In this document: positions 17,605 through 26,242 of the stretch, in pieces
Position numbering within the stretch: the first letter of the stretch is position 1
Layout: each line of letters begins with the position of its first letter
Assembly: GCA_024639165.1 (NCBI GenBank)
Contig: JAHEIX010000003.1
Location: forward strand, 186,001-250,000
From: UBA7446 sp024639165
GTDB taxonomy: Bacteria; Bacteroidota; Bacteroidia; Flavobacteriales; Flavobacteriaceae
Length of the DNA: 64,000 bases
Reading direction: 5' to 3'
Translations under genes and position numbers: made by a program
Notes under the pieces: generated by a model
Databases searched by the model: none
What the model was told of the DNA's origin: nothing
Seen by the model: only the letters and a program-made list of their open reading frames with translations

Positions 17605-17612
17605 TAATTTTG
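17605..17612 (+). promoter_or_regulatory. -7 promoter element for the MBL hydrolase gene
   Basis: TAATTTTG matches TAnnTTTG exactly and ends 4 bases before the GTG start at 17617, predicting a leaderless mRNA that begins at GTG. Confidence 0.5.
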
Positions 17613-17616
17613 TGCT

Positions 17617-18387
17617 GTGGCTTTAAAAGTTTATTTTTTAGGAACAGGAACTTCTCAAGGCATCCCTATAATTCGAAGTAAACATCCAGTTTGTCTGAGT
17701 GAAAATCCAAAAGACAAACGTCTAAGATCTTCCATTTGGGTGCAGTGGGACGAAATGGATATTGTAGTAGATTGTGGTCCGGACTTTAGACAGCAAATGC
17801 TCTCCAGCAAATGCCCCAAGGTTGACGCACTCTTATTTACACACGAGCACGCAGACCATACCGCTGGACTTGATGACATTCGTCCTTTTGCTTTTAAGGT
17901 TGGTGCCCTTGCTGTTTTTGGTCTTGAACGTGTTATAAAAAATTTGGCAAAAAGATTCGATTATATTTTCAGTGATGAAAATAAATATCCAGGAGCCCCC
18001 TCTGTAACCACAACTATTATTGACCCAGCTAAACCCTTTACTGCGGCTTCTAAGACCATTACTCCCTTAGTGGTGTCACATTATGGCTTGGAGGTATTGG
18101 GATTCCGCTTTGGCCTCTTTGCCTATATCACGGATATGTTTTCTATCACGGACGTTGAGGCAGAAAAACTGGCGGGTATAGAAGTGCTTGTTGTCAATGC
18201 ATTGCGCATTGAGCCACATCCATCACATTTGCATCTAGATGCAGCCATTGCATTTGCACAAAAAATAGGTGCAAAACGAACGTATTTTACACATATCAGT
18301 CACCGCCTTGGTTTTCACGATGAAGTGCAAGCTTCATTGCCCCCAAATATCCATCTGGCATACGATAATCTAACAATTACAATCTAG
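17617..18387 (+). CDS. MBL-fold metallo-hydrolase (PhnP-like)
   Basis: This 256-residue metallo-beta-lactamase-fold hydrolase starts with GTG (MALKVYFLGTGTSQGIP). Metal ligands are in FTHEHADHTAGLDDIR (HxHxDH), followed by VVSHYG, YITDMFSI with a bridging Asp and FTHISHRLG with the last His. The GTGTSQG start and the DDIRPF motif place it near PhnP-type cyclic phosphodiesterases, but the exact substrate is not evident. A small coiled-coil gene follows after one base. Confidence 0.9.
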   Translation: MALKVYFLGTGTSQGIPIIRSKHPVCLSENPKDKRLRSSIWVQWDEMDIVVDCGPDFRQQMLSSKCPKVDALLFTHEHADHTAGLDDIRPFAFKVGALAVFGLERVIKNLAKRFDYIFSDENKYPGAPSVTTTIIDPAKPFTAASKTITPLVVSHYGLEVLGFRFGLFAYITDMFSITDVEAEKLAGIEVLVVNALRIEPHPSHLHLDAAIAFAQKIGAKRTYFTHISHRLGFHDEVQASLPPNIHLAYDNLTITI

Positions 18388-18388
18388 C

Positions 18389-18580
18389 ATGAAACAAAAA
18401 ATACTTTTTTACCTGTTGGTGTTTTCAATCCTTATCAATGTTTATTTGATTGCTGACTATGGCAAGCGTCTTGCGTTTTCACAATCAAAAATTGAGTCCC
18501 AGTCTGAAAAGATTAAAAAGCTGCAAGATTCAATTCAACTTATCCAGAGCGTTAAAGCTGTCTCTGAAGCCACTGAATGA
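18389..18580 (+). CDS. small membrane-anchored coiled-coil protein
   Basis: The 63-residue protein has one N-terminal membrane segment (ILFYLLVFSILINVYLIA, about 5-22) and then a short coiled coil (SKIESQSEKIKKLQDSIQLIQ, heptad-like). It begins one base after the MBL hydrolase stop, so co-transcription is likely. Its end overlaps the convergent hydrolase gene by 29 bases. I do not recognise a family. Confidence 0.62.
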   Translation: MKQKILFYLLVFSILINVYLIADYGKRLAFSQSKIESQSEKIKKLQDSIQLIQSVKAVSEATE

Positions 18581-19172
18581 GGCTCGTCAAATTATCTTGA
18601 TTTACTCCATGTCCTTGTTGATAGGATAGAAATGTTGGCTGATATCCATTTTTTTTAAGCACCGAAACGGATTGCTCTGCCCATGCATAAGGCACAACCA
18701 TATCTTGTATGCCATGGGATACATAAATTGCTTTTTTAGCATTGACAAAAGAGACCACCCTCGGATCTAGATATCCGCTAAGTGCTGCAATAGCTGAAAC
18801 ATTAATGTTGGTTAGACTAACACTATAACTGAGCATGGCCCCTTGACTAAAACCCAATAGAGTAATATTGCTGTTGTTAACATCGTATTTTTCGGTATAA
18901 TACGTCAGAAAGGAATTAACATATTCAATGGCTTTTTGCGCTTCCTGAGGTGAGGTCCAGCGTTCCATATTTTCTTCAAAGTGAATTGGAAACCAAGCGT
19001 AACCTATACCCAAAGATAAAGGTGCTTGTAAGGAAACCACGTGATAATCACTTGGAATTAGTGAAGCAAACGAAAATAAATCTGCCTCGTTGCTGCTATA
19101 GCCATGCAGCATGACCAGCAAAGGCGCATTTGAAATCTTAGATGCTTTAGATAGGTATTGGAAGGAAGGCAT
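18552..19172 (-). CDS. alpha/beta hydrolase (phospholipase/carboxylesterase family)
   Basis: This 206-residue serine hydrolase has the oxyanion strand LVMLHGYSSNEADLF (about 17-31), the nucleophile elbow LLGFSQGAM (Ser in GFSQG), an Asp in HGIQDMVVPYAWA and the final His in QQGHGVNQ. The size and the motifs fit the small carboxylesterase/acyl-protein thioesterase family. There is no signal peptide. It starts 3 bases after the dihydroorotase-like gene ends, on the same strand, so the two are probably co-transcribed. Confidence 0.9.
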   Translation of the reverse strand: MPSFQYLSKASKISNAPLLVMLHGYSSNEADLFSFASLIPSDYHVVSLQAPLSLGIGYAWFPIHFEENMERWTSPQEAQKAIEYVNSFLTYYTEKYDVNNSNITLLGFSQGAMLSYSVSLTNINVSAIAALSGYLDPRVVSFVNAKKAIYVSHGIQDMVVPYAWAEQSVSVLKKNGYQPTFLSYQQGHGVNQDNLTSLIQWLQRQL

Positions 19173-19175
19173 GGG

Positions 19176-20429
19176 CTATTCCGCTACGTGTACTTTGTTT
19201 TGTGCAATAACCCCAAAAACCTTTCCTGAAAGTTCTTGATCAATAAACAGGCTATTTTTTGAAGTTGATTCAATCGTTGCTTTGCTAACCGTTTGCTTGC
19301 CACTAGGTGAGAAAAGTGATAAATCTGCTGTGGTACCTTCTTGAATAGGGTAGGAAGGTATACCAAAACGCGCTTTTCCACGCGTCAATATAGCTACGGC
19401 CTCAGCAACATCAAACATAGCAAGCAAACTGCCAAAGCTGTGTTCTAACCCAATAGAACCGTAGTGGGCTAAATCCAGTTCAACGTATTTTAGTTCGCTG
19501 TTCAGTGGTTGGTGATCGGACGTAACCATATCAATAGTACCGTCTTTTAGTGCTTGCCTTAGCGCCTTGCTGTCGGTTTGTTCGCGAAGGGGTGGTAGCA
19601 GTTTGGCATTGGCGTTAAAATCCGCTAGGGACTTGTCCGTAAAAAATAAGTTGTGGATGGAAACACTAGTGCTTATGTCAAGCCCTGCTTTTTTGGCTTG
19701 TTTGATAAGTGGAACGGCATCTTTAGTTGATAGGGTAGGGATATGTAGTTTTCCGTTGGTGTAGCATAAGATATCCAAATCACGTTTGATTTGCATTTCT
19801 TCAACTACACTTGGGATTCCTGTTAAACCCAAAGAAGTACTTACGGCACCTTCGTGCATCACACCGCCGTTCCCCATATCTTGGTTAAAGGCAAAGGACT
19901 CTACAAGCCCGTTAAAGTCGTGGGTGTATTGTAGCGCAAGTTTAAGTATGTTGGCATTTTTGAGTCCGGATTTATGATTACTAAAGCAAACAGCTCCGCT
20001 TACTTGTAGTTCTCGAAGTGGTGCCAGTTTACTGTCGCTTTCAGCAGTGGTAATTCGTGCTTTCGGATATAGATGTACTGGACTTGTGTTGGCCTGTTCG
20101 AGTAAGAAGGCAATATCAGCTCTGCTGTCAGGTTTTGGATTTGTGTTGGTGTTTAAGGCGATATGAGTAAAACCACTACAAGCTGCGACTTCAAGTCCGT
20201 GTGCTATGGTCTCACGTTCTTCATAGCCTGGTTCTCCAAAAGAAACACTGCTGTCAAACCATCCTTGAGAGATATGTAAGTCTTTAAATGATAGTTGTTT
20301 TGCATCGGGATAGGAAAGCGTTTTTCCTATTTTTTTAATGACCCCATCAGCAATATAAATATCTTGGATTGTGTTGTGATGCGGGCTGGATGCATCGAGG
20401 ATTTTAGCAGCTTTAATTAAAACATTCAT
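19176..20429 (-). CDS. dihydroorotase-like protein, metal-binding histidines lost
   Basis: This 417-residue protein aligns over its full length with type I dihydroorotases (pyrimidine synthesis), but the metal motif DxHxHxREPG reads DSSVSFGEPG (59-68), with Ser61, Ser63 and Gly65 in place of His, His and Arg. Later ligands are also changed (GKLHIPTLST instead of LHxxHxST). The Asp of TSDHQP is kept. I recall the same DSSVSFGEPG form in other Flavobacteriaceae. It may be a non-catalytic partner, as in some carbamoyltransferase complexes. A GAGGAG sequence precedes the ATG, rare in this genome. Confidence 0.85.
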   Translation of the reverse strand: MNVLIKAAKILDASSPHHNTIQDIYIADGVIKKIGKTLSYPDAKQLSFKDLHISQGWFDSSVSFGEPGYEERETIAHGLEVAACSGFTHIALNTNTNPKPDSRADIAFLLEQANTSPVHLYPKARITTAESDSKLAPLRELQVSGAVCFSNHKSGLKNANILKLALQYTHDFNGLVESFAFNQDMGNGGVMHEGAVSTSLGLTGIPSVVEEMQIKRDLDILCYTNGKLHIPTLSTKDAVPLIKQAKKAGLDISTSVSIHNLFFTDKSLADFNANAKLLPPLREQTDSKALRQALKDGTIDMVTSDHQPLNSELKYVELDLAHYGSIGLEHSFGSLLAMFDVAEAVAILTRGKARFGIPSYPIQEGTTADLSLFSPSGKQTVSKATIESTSKNSLFIDQELSGKVFGVIAQNKVHVAE

Positions 20430-20455
20430 TCGCGTCTCCTCAAATTTTATTTATG

Positions 20456-20463
20456 CAAAGATA
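20456..20463 (-). promoter_or_regulatory. -7 promoter element for the dihydroorotase-like gene
   Basis: On the minus strand this is TATCTTTG, an exact TAnnTTTG match. It ends 26 bases before the ATG at 20429, and a GAGGAG Shine-Dalgarno-like sequence lies between (about 20435-20442), an unusual arrangement in this window. Confidence 0.5.
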
Positions 20464-20482
20464 GAAAATAGATAATGAACTA

Positions 20483-21253
20483 CTAAAAACCTTCATAAAC
20501 ACCCAACCCAAATAAAGCATAATCATATTTAACGGGGTCGTTAGGGTCCATTTGTCGAAGGCTATTATCCAGTTCCATGACAGCGGCCAAATCATTTTGT
20601 TTTCGTTTTAACAAACCCAAAGAGCGCGCTACATTTCCAGAATGAACATCTAAAGGGCATGACAAAACAGCTGTGGGTATGCTTTTCCATATTCCCAAAT
20701 CGACTCCTGTGGCATCATCTCTTACCATCCATCTCAAAAACATATGCAGTCGCTTGGCTGCAGATTTTTTGGCAGGATTCGCAACGTGCTTGGTGGTGCG
20801 CTTGGGATGTGAAACAGCAAAAAATAAGTGGTGAAACGCAGTCAACACATTGTGCATATTTGCTGCATCCGCTTTTGGCGTGAATAGCACTTCTAAACCT
20901 CCGTATTCGCTGTATAATTGTTGCAACCGTGTCACAAAAAAAAGCACATCCTCTCGTTGAAAAGTTCGGTGAACAAAGCCATTAAATACATCTAGGTCCT
21001 CTTTGGTATGATTACGGATAAAATCGTGAGGTGCGTTGTCCATACGGGCCATTAAGGAACGGGCATTAGACATGATGCTTTTGCGGTTTCCCCATGCAAT
21101 GGTAGCAGCAAAGAAAGCAGCTATTTCGATATCTTCTTTTTTTGAAAAGCTATGGGGTATGGCAATGGGATCGTCATCGATAAAAGCAAGGGTGTTGTAT
21201 TGCTGTACCTTTTCGTCTAAAAAGGATTTAAGTTCCGTTTTATTCAGCTCCAT
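20483..21253 (-). CDS. TIGR02757 (DUF2400) family protein
   Basis: The 256-residue cytoplasmic helical protein matches the TIGR02757 family of Bacteroidota: FIDDDPIAIPHSFSKKEDIEIAAF, FAATIAWGNRKSIMSNA, HRTFQREDVLFFV, RLHMFLRWMVRDDATGVDLGIW and PLDVHSGNVARSLGLLKRKQND. The last parts resemble helix-hairpin-helix DNA glycosylase folds, but no function has been shown. Its start overlaps the end of the ABC ATPase gene by 10 bases. Confidence 0.9.
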   Translation of the reverse strand: MELNKTELKSFLDEKVQQYNTLAFIDDDPIAIPHSFSKKEDIEIAAFFAATIAWGNRKSIMSNARSLMARMDNAPHDFIRNHTKEDLDVFNGFVHRTFQREDVLFFVTRLQQLYSEYGGLEVLFTPKADAANMHNVLTAFHHLFFAVSHPKRTTKHVANPAKKSAAKRLHMFLRWMVRDDATGVDLGIWKSIPTAVLSCPLDVHSGNVARSLGLLKRKQNDLAAVMELDNSLRQMDPNDPVKYDYALFGLGVYEGF

Positions 21254-21903
21254 TGCCCATCAACAAGGGTTAGCATGCGGTCGGCGCGGGCTGCCAAAGT
21301 TTTGTTGTGCGTGACCAAAATGACACTCGCAGCAAAGGTTTTGCGTAAATCAAAAAACAAATCGTGTAGTTGTGCTGCAGCTTCTGCATCTAAATTACCA
21401 CTGGGCTCGTCTGCAAGCAGTAGGCTTGGGCTGTTGATCAGCGCTCTAGCCACCGCAACTCGTTGTTGCTCACCACCCGAAAGCATGGTAGGCTTGTGTT
21501 TGGCTCTATCCGCTAAACCAAAATAATCAAGAAGTTCTAATGCACGTACGTTGGCCTCTTTTAGCGTATCTCCTTTAATCAAAGCTGGCATGCAGATATT
21601 TTCAACTGCAGTAAATTCTGGCAGTAGTTGATGTGATTGAAAAACAAACCCAAGCGTACTATTACGGAATGTAGATAAGGCACTGTCAGCTAACGATAGC
21701 ATATCCGTTCCATCTATAGTAAAAGATGTATTAGGCTTGTTGTCGGGTTTGTCTAGAGTCCCCAAAATTTGAAGCAAGGTGGTTTTACCTGCTCCCGATG
21801 GACCTACAATTGATACGATTTCAGCGGGTTTTAGAGAAAAGGAAATATCTTTTAGAATCGCTGTATCGGCATAGGTCTTAAATATGTGGTGTGCCTCAAT
21901 CAT
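21244..21903 (-). CDS. ABC transporter ATP-binding protein (LolD-like)
   Basis: The 219-residue ATPase has Walker A GPSGAGKT (34-41), Q-loop VFQSHQLLPEFTAVENI, signature LSGGEQQRVAVARAL, Walker B LLLADEPSGNLD and a switch His in LVTHNK. These are features of the LolD/MacB class, which drives lipoprotein release or transenvelope export. No permease gene is next to it, so its partner lies elsewhere. The frame extends to 21951, but MIEAHHIFKTY at 21903 is the natural start. Confidence 0.92.
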   Translation of the reverse strand: MIEAHHIFKTYADTAILKDISFSLKPAEIVSIVGPSGAGKTTLLQILGTLDKPDNKPNTSFTIDGTDMLSLADSALSTFRNSTLGFVFQSHQLLPEFTAVENICMPALIKGDTLKEANVRALELLDYFGLADRAKHKPTMLSGGEQQRVAVARALINSPSLLLADEPSGNLDAEAAAQLHDLFFDLRKTFAASVILVTHNKTLAARADRMLTLVDGQWS

Positions 21904-21987
21904 GTGTTGCAAAGTAACTATTTTTTGATTTTTAATGCCTTGCCCAATCAATAAATGTTTTAGGAGTAGTTCTGAAATAATTTTCTT

Positions 21988-21995
21988 TAAATTTG
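21988..21995 (+). promoter_or_regulatory. -7 promoter element for msrA
   Basis: TAAATTTG matches TAnnTTTG exactly. It ends 15 bases before the ATG at 22011 and overlaps the TTG at 21993, which rules out that TTG as the start. Confidence 0.5.
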
Positions 21996-22010
21996 AAAAA
22001 ATCTTTATTT

Positions 22011-22544
22011 ATGGCGAAAGCCACACTTGCTGGAGGATGTTTTTGGTGTACAGAGACCTTATTTGCGCGACTTGAGGGCGTACTTGAAGTCGTTTCTGGA
22101 TATACAGATGGTCATATTAAAAACCCAGCATACCGTGAGGTATGCACAGGAAGAACCGGGCATGCCGAATGTGTTCAATTGGAATACAACCCAGAACTTA
22201 TTTCATTTATAACACTATTAGAGGTGTTTTTCGATACACACGACCCAACCACATTAAACCGCCAGGGGGCTGATGTAGGCACGCAATATCGTTCTGGTAT
22301 TTATTATCATGATGATACGCAAAAAGCACAAGCCGAAGCATTCATTATTACCCTAACAGATGAGAAAAAATTTCAGGAACCCATAGTAACCGAAATTAAG
22401 GCTTTTAAGGTGTTTTATCCGGCAGAAGTGGAACATAAAGATTATTACAACCTAAACAGTAACCAACCCTATTGCGCAGCAGTAATTTCACCAAAAGTGC
22501 AAAAGTTATTACACAAGCACGCAGCTAAACTTAAATCAACATGA
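22011..22544 (+). CDS. msrA: peptide-methionine (S)-S-oxide reductase MsrA
   Basis: MsrA repairs oxidised methionine. The 177-residue protein has the active site AGGCFWCTE with nucleophile Cys10, the segment VVSGYTDGHIKNPAYREVCTG, HAECVQLEYNP, and DPTTLNRQGADVGTQYRSGIYY, all diagnostic. The ATG at 22011 is chosen because the upstream TTG falls in the promoter. The stop overlaps the folE start by 4 bases. Confidence 0.96.
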   Translation: MAKATLAGGCFWCTETLFARLEGVLEVVSGYTDGHIKNPAYREVCTGRTGHAECVQLEYNPELISFITLLEVFFDTHDPTTLNRQGADVGTQYRSGIYYHDDTQKAQAEAFIITLTDEKKFQEPIVTEIKAFKVFYPAEVEHKDYYNLNSNQPYCAAVISPKVQKLLHKHAAKLKST

Positions 22545-23137
22545 AGTACCAGTCTAAAGACATATACAATACGGAAATGACAGCTGCAATGAAGGAGCAT
22601 TATCATGAGGTGTTAGCAAACCTTGGCGAAAACCCCAACCGGGAAGGGTTAAGAGATACCCCTGAACGTGCAGCAAAGGCTATGCAATTTTTGACTCAGG
22701 GCTATGATATGGATCCTGTTGCAATTCTTGAAAAAGCAAAATTTGCAGAAACCTATAATGAGATGGTACTTGTAAAAGACATCGAAGTTTATTCGTTGTG
22801 TGAGCATCACATACTCCCTTTTTTTGGTAAGGCTCATATTGCCTACATTCCCAATGGGCATATTGTTGGTTTGAGTAAAATTCCTAGAGTTGTTGATGTT
22901 TTTGCACGTCGTCTACAAGTACAAGAGCGTTTAACAGAGCAAATTATGAATTGTATTAATGATACGCTTCAGCCTAAAGGTGTTGCTATTGTTATTGAAG
23001 CTGCTCATATGTGCATGATGATGCGAGGCGTTCAAAAACAGAACTCCATGACAACCACATCAGGGTTTTTAGGGGCTTTCGAAGCCATGGAAACGCGGAA
23101 TGAGTTTTTGAAACTTATACAGGGAAGGCCCTCTTAA
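22541..23137 (+). CDS. folE: GTP cyclohydrolase I
   Basis: FolE makes 7,8-dihydroneopterin triphosphate from GTP, the first step to folate and related pterins. The 198-residue enzyme has SLCEHHILPFFGKAHIAYIP (zinc Cys and His), GLSKIPRVVDVFARRLQVQERL, and AAHMCMMMRGVQKQNS with the second zinc Cys and the GTP-binding residues. It overlaps msrA by 4 bases (operon) and overlaps the convergent receptor gene end by 4 bases. Confidence 0.96.
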   Translation: MKYQSKDIYNTEMTAAMKEHYHEVLANLGENPNREGLRDTPERAAKAMQFLTQGYDMDPVAILEKAKFAETYNEMVLVKDIEVYSLCEHHILPFFGKAHIAYIPNGHIVGLSKIPRVVDVFARRLQVQERLTEQIMNCINDTLQPKGVAIVIEAAHMCMMMRGVQKQNSMTTTSGFLGAFEAMETRNEFLKLIQGRPS

Positions 23138-25320
23138 AAACGCTTGTTAAAAAACAAACTAAAATTTATACCTAGATCATCTGCGTAATAACGCATTCTG
23201 TTCAAATAATTTCTGTAAGATTCATTAAGCAGGTTGTTTACCCTTATACCGATTTTGGTTTTTTTGTTGATGTTTAAACTCGATTTGAGATGCAACAAAT
23301 GAAAGGCTGGTGGAGGTGAGCTTAAATCTAATAAAACAAAAGTATCTGTTCTCGGGATGTATAAATCAAAATTATTATCTGGAAATTGATTTTGCCTTGA
23401 AACATATTCACTTTCTAGTGTAAGTTCCAAGTCTTTATAGTTAGGCACATGTAAAGTGACTTCATTTTTTATACTCAAAGGAGGTATGTCAATTAAGGCT
23501 TTGTTTGAATTCTTTTCAAAACCTTTGGTAACTGAAATCTTCTGATTAAAGCTTAGATTTTCGCTAAGATCAAGATTTAAGTCATAGTCAAAACCGTAAA
23601 GAACCGCATCTTTCTGCTTGTATTCCCACACGGGGAAAGTACCTCTAATGGTCGCTCTAGAACCAGTAGGAATGATGTATATGAAGTTTTCAATATCGTT
23701 TAAGTAAGGACTAAAAGATGCTTGGAATTTATTGCGTTTGTATTTATACGAGAGTTGCATTTTGCGGCCTATCTCTGAGCGCAGACTCAAATCGCCAATT
23801 TCAATACGAGCTGCGGCGTGGTGCAGCCCTTCGCTAAACAATTCTGACGGATTGGGGTTTCTTGCCAAGACGCCAAAATTCAAATATAAGTCATGGTGTT
23901 CTACTACAGAAAAGTAAGTTCCTGCGCTAAAAGAAAGATTACCAAAGTTAAACTTGGGATTCGCGAGGATTTGACTACTGACCTCTCTTATGGCAATATC
24001 GCCATATAATTCGTCATAATTACGTGCCTCCCAAAGCGATTTTCTGTAATATTTATACGCATCAATGTGGGTGTAATCATATCGAAAACCCAACTCAAAC
24101 AAAATGTTCTCTTTTACCGCTAGGTTTCCTATGGCATAAGCCGTTAGGTCGTATTTTGTATAATCGGGAATAATTCTTCGTATACCTGTATCAGGATTGG
24201 CAAAATTTTCTTGAAATTTGGATTCCAAACCAACTTTGGTATTAAGTTTAGATGAAATATTAGAAGTCAATTTGAGATGAATCTCTTGTGTGTCTAATTT
24301 TAAATCAATGGATGGTTTTTTATTGGTACTGCTGCGTCTTATGTCATACTCAAACCTTCTGTTTAATTGGTAATTATAGCTAACGTCAAGCTTGCCTAGT
24401 TTGGTGAGGTTTGTGTAAAAATCAATTTTTGCTACGTGATGTTGTACTTCCTGTTTGGGCGCATCAATAGCATAGGTAAAATCTGAAATTATCAATGGAA
24501 CAGGACTGTTAATCCCACGGTATTGGTCTTCTCCAGTATGCAAGTGTGACGCTTTGAGTATCCCAACATTTTTATTGAAGTAAGAATAATAAAGCTCAAT
24601 ACCAGAGTTAGTGCTGTGCTTTCCAGCTCGTAATGAAATATTATTTTCCCCATAGCCTGTGTTACTTAGGATATAGACTGGTGTTTCAAAATCACCAAAC
24701 TTTTTTAATGTCCAGTTCAGGTTGGCAAACCAATTGGTAGTAAACCTATGTTCAACGCTATTTGCCCATGATCCGCCTCGTCCATTAGACGAAGCAGTAA
24801 TGCGTGACTTTCCAGAAAAACCAACGGATTTACGTACCGCTTTGGGTAGGGTGACCACAACACCTCCTAGGGAATTTCCGCTGTATTCCAGTTTGTCGGC
24901 CCCGGTAAGAATAAATATTTGGTCAACGGAGTTGATGTCCAAACTGGGCTCGTGATCAACGCCCCATTCTTGATCTTCGATACGAACCCCATTATTGATA
25001 ACCGCTACGCGACTGCTATGCAAGCCATGAATGACTGGCTTTGCTATGGTGTTGCCCGTATTTAGTGTGGTTACTCCGTTTATGTGTTTGAGAACTTCTC
25101 CAAATGGCAAACTAGATAAATCTTCCAGATCTTTGTTGGTCAGGATGGTTTTATTAAGCGCTTTGGTGATTTTATTAAACTTGTCATACACCACAACCTC
25201 TTCAAGTACCTCTATTTTTTCTTGTGAAAAAGCAGTAAAGCAACTAAAGCATAGGATGCAAAAAAAATAAAATGACGCAACAATAAATTTTAGTATTGCG
25301 CCATTTTTTAAAAATCTCAT
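23134..25320 (-). CDS. TonB-dependent receptor, putative metal receptor
   Basis: The 728-residue protein has a long signal peptide (about 1-32, ending TAFSQ), a plug domain (about 40-165: EEVVVYDKFNKI, LPFGEVLKHINGVTTL, KPVIHGLHSSRVAVINNG, EDQEWGVDHEPSLD) and a barrel ending NLLNESYRNYLNRMRYYADD with a C-terminal aromatic (NKRF). The HGLHSSR and QEWGVDHEP motifs are those of the ZnuD-like group. It has no N-terminal regulatory domain. It is the last gene after an Asp-rich lipoprotein and a His-rich small protein, which suggests divalent metal uptake; zinc is my guess, not shown. Confidence 0.88.
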   Translation of the reverse strand: MRFLKNGAILKFIVASFYFFCILCFSCFTAFSQEKIEVLEEVVVYDKFNKITKALNKTILTNKDLEDLSSLPFGEVLKHINGVTTLNTGNTIAKPVIHGLHSSRVAVINNGVRIEDQEWGVDHEPSLDINSVDQIFILTGADKLEYSGNSLGGVVVTLPKAVRKSVGFSGKSRITASSNGRGGSWANSVEHRFTTNWFANLNWTLKKFGDFETPVYILSNTGYGENNISLRAGKHSTNSGIELYYSYFNKNVGILKASHLHTGEDQYRGINSPVPLIISDFTYAIDAPKQEVQHHVAKIDFYTNLTKLGKLDVSYNYQLNRRFEYDIRRSSTNKKPSIDLKLDTQEIHLKLTSNISSKLNTKVGLESKFQENFANPDTGIRRIIPDYTKYDLTAYAIGNLAVKENILFELGFRYDYTHIDAYKYYRKSLWEARNYDELYGDIAIREVSSQILANPKFNFGNLSFSAGTYFSVVEHHDLYLNFGVLARNPNPSELFSEGLHHAAARIEIGDLSLRSEIGRKMQLSYKYKRNKFQASFSPYLNDIENFIYIIPTGSRATIRGTFPVWEYKQKDAVLYGFDYDLNLDLSENLSFNQKISVTKGFEKNSNKALIDIPPLSIKNEVTLHVPNYKDLELTLESEYVSRQNQFPDNNFDLYIPRTDTFVLLDLSSPPPAFHLLHLKSSLNINKKTKIGIRVNNLLNESYRNYLNRMRYYADDLGINFSLFFNKRF

Positions 25321-25334
25321 AGAAGGAAGTTAAG

Positions 25335-25889
25335 CTATTGAACTACAACATCAAACGTAGCCTCGATGTCCGTATCCCCACCAACTCCAGCTGAAGTGCC
25401 GTCGTTTGGTTTTGTTGGCTCGTGGCGTAGTGTGAACGTTATGGATCCGCTTCCTGCAGCTCCCGTTGTTAAATCGAAAGTGCTACCTAATGGCATGCCG
25501 TTAGTGTCGGTATTCAAATTATCGATCACAACGTCAGAAAGTCCGTTGAGCGTAAAAACAAATTGGTGTTCATCACTTTCTTCATTCACTTCATCGGTAA
25601 TATCTTCTGCTGGGGTTTCGAGCTCATTTAACAACTCAATGACGCCTGCATACGATGTATTGGCAGCCAAAGTGCCTGAAACGCTTAACACAGGAACATT
25701 TGGCCCATCTCCATCTGCATCAAAAGATTTTAACTCAATAGCTGTACCAGTAGTTGGTGTAAGCTTTACCGTTAAGGTGGTAATTACTTCTTCTTCATTA
25801 ACGGGTTCTGGTGTGTTATCGTCATCTTTATCACAAGATGAGGTAACAAATAACAATGCCGAAAAGGCATAAAAAAATACGTTTTTCAT
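25335..25889 (-). CDS. Asp/Glu-rich lipoprotein next to the receptor
   Basis: The 184-residue protein has a lipoprotein signal (LFVTSSC) followed by an acidic linker (DKDDDNTPEPVNEEE). The mature part is beta-rich with DADGDGPNVPVL, resembling a metal-binding DxDxDG loop, and EDITDEVNEESDEHQFVF. I recall this family in flavobacteria as 'type 1 periplasmic binding fold' lipoproteins next to TonB receptors, though the fold name is not supported by anything visible here. It may hand a cation to the receptor. Only 14 bases separate it from the receptor. Confidence 0.8.
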   Translation of the reverse strand: MKNVFFYAFSALLFVTSSCDKDDDNTPEPVNEEEVITTLTVKLTPTTGTAIELKSFDADGDGPNVPVLSVSGTLAANTSYAGVIELLNELETPAEDITDEVNEESDEHQFVFTLNGLSDVVIDNLNTDTNGMPLGSTFDLTTGAAGSGSITFTLRHEPTKPNDGTSAGVGGDTDIEATFDVVVQ

Positions 25890-25939
25890 TTTTATAAATT
25901 TAATTGATTAATAAGGGTAATTATAGACGGAAGGGTGGT

Positions 25940-26242
25940 CTACATGGGGGGCGCCCTTAATAATTTGCAACTAAATTTATTCTTTAAAACGATTTGTGTA
26001 AGTGCGTAAGACTCGAACGAAAAAGTAAAGGCGCCAAGGTCAAAAGCATTAAAAAGGGAAAGAGAATTTAACTCAAGTACATAATCGGAAAGTTCACAAG
26101 TGGTGTCAATTGCGTGAAAGTGCACATTACTTTCGTCACAAACAGGGTGGTCGTAATGTGCAAATATATGTGCGTGCTGTGCTAGGGTAGGGAGAAATAA
26201 AAACCCAACCAATAGAAAGCGAACAATTATATTTTTGTGCAT
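25940..26242 (-). CDS. small His-rich exported protein
   Basis: The 100-residue protein has a signal peptide (MHKNIIVRFLLVGFLFLPTLAQ). The mature part starts HAHIFAHYDHPVCDESNVHF and HAIDTTCELSDY, with about seven His and two Cys in some 30 residues, a likely metal-binding region. It ends LLRAPPM; an RxPP end is also seen, as I recall, in other small proteins next to metal receptors. It lies immediately after the DUF6787 gene and upstream of the lipoprotein. Role unknown; a periplasmic metal chaperone or sensor is an inference. Confidence 0.72.
   Translation of the reverse strand: MHKNIIVRFLLVGFLFLPTLAQHAHIFAHYDHPVCDESNVHFHAIDTTCELSDYVLELNSLSLFNAFDLGAFTFSFESYALTQIVLKNKFSCKLLRAPPM

Noticed and set aside
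25366..25872. 168-codon ORF on the plus strand
   Set aside because: It is antisense to the Asp-rich lipoprotein, which has a lipobox and a family resemblance; the plus-strand ORF is an effect of codon bias.
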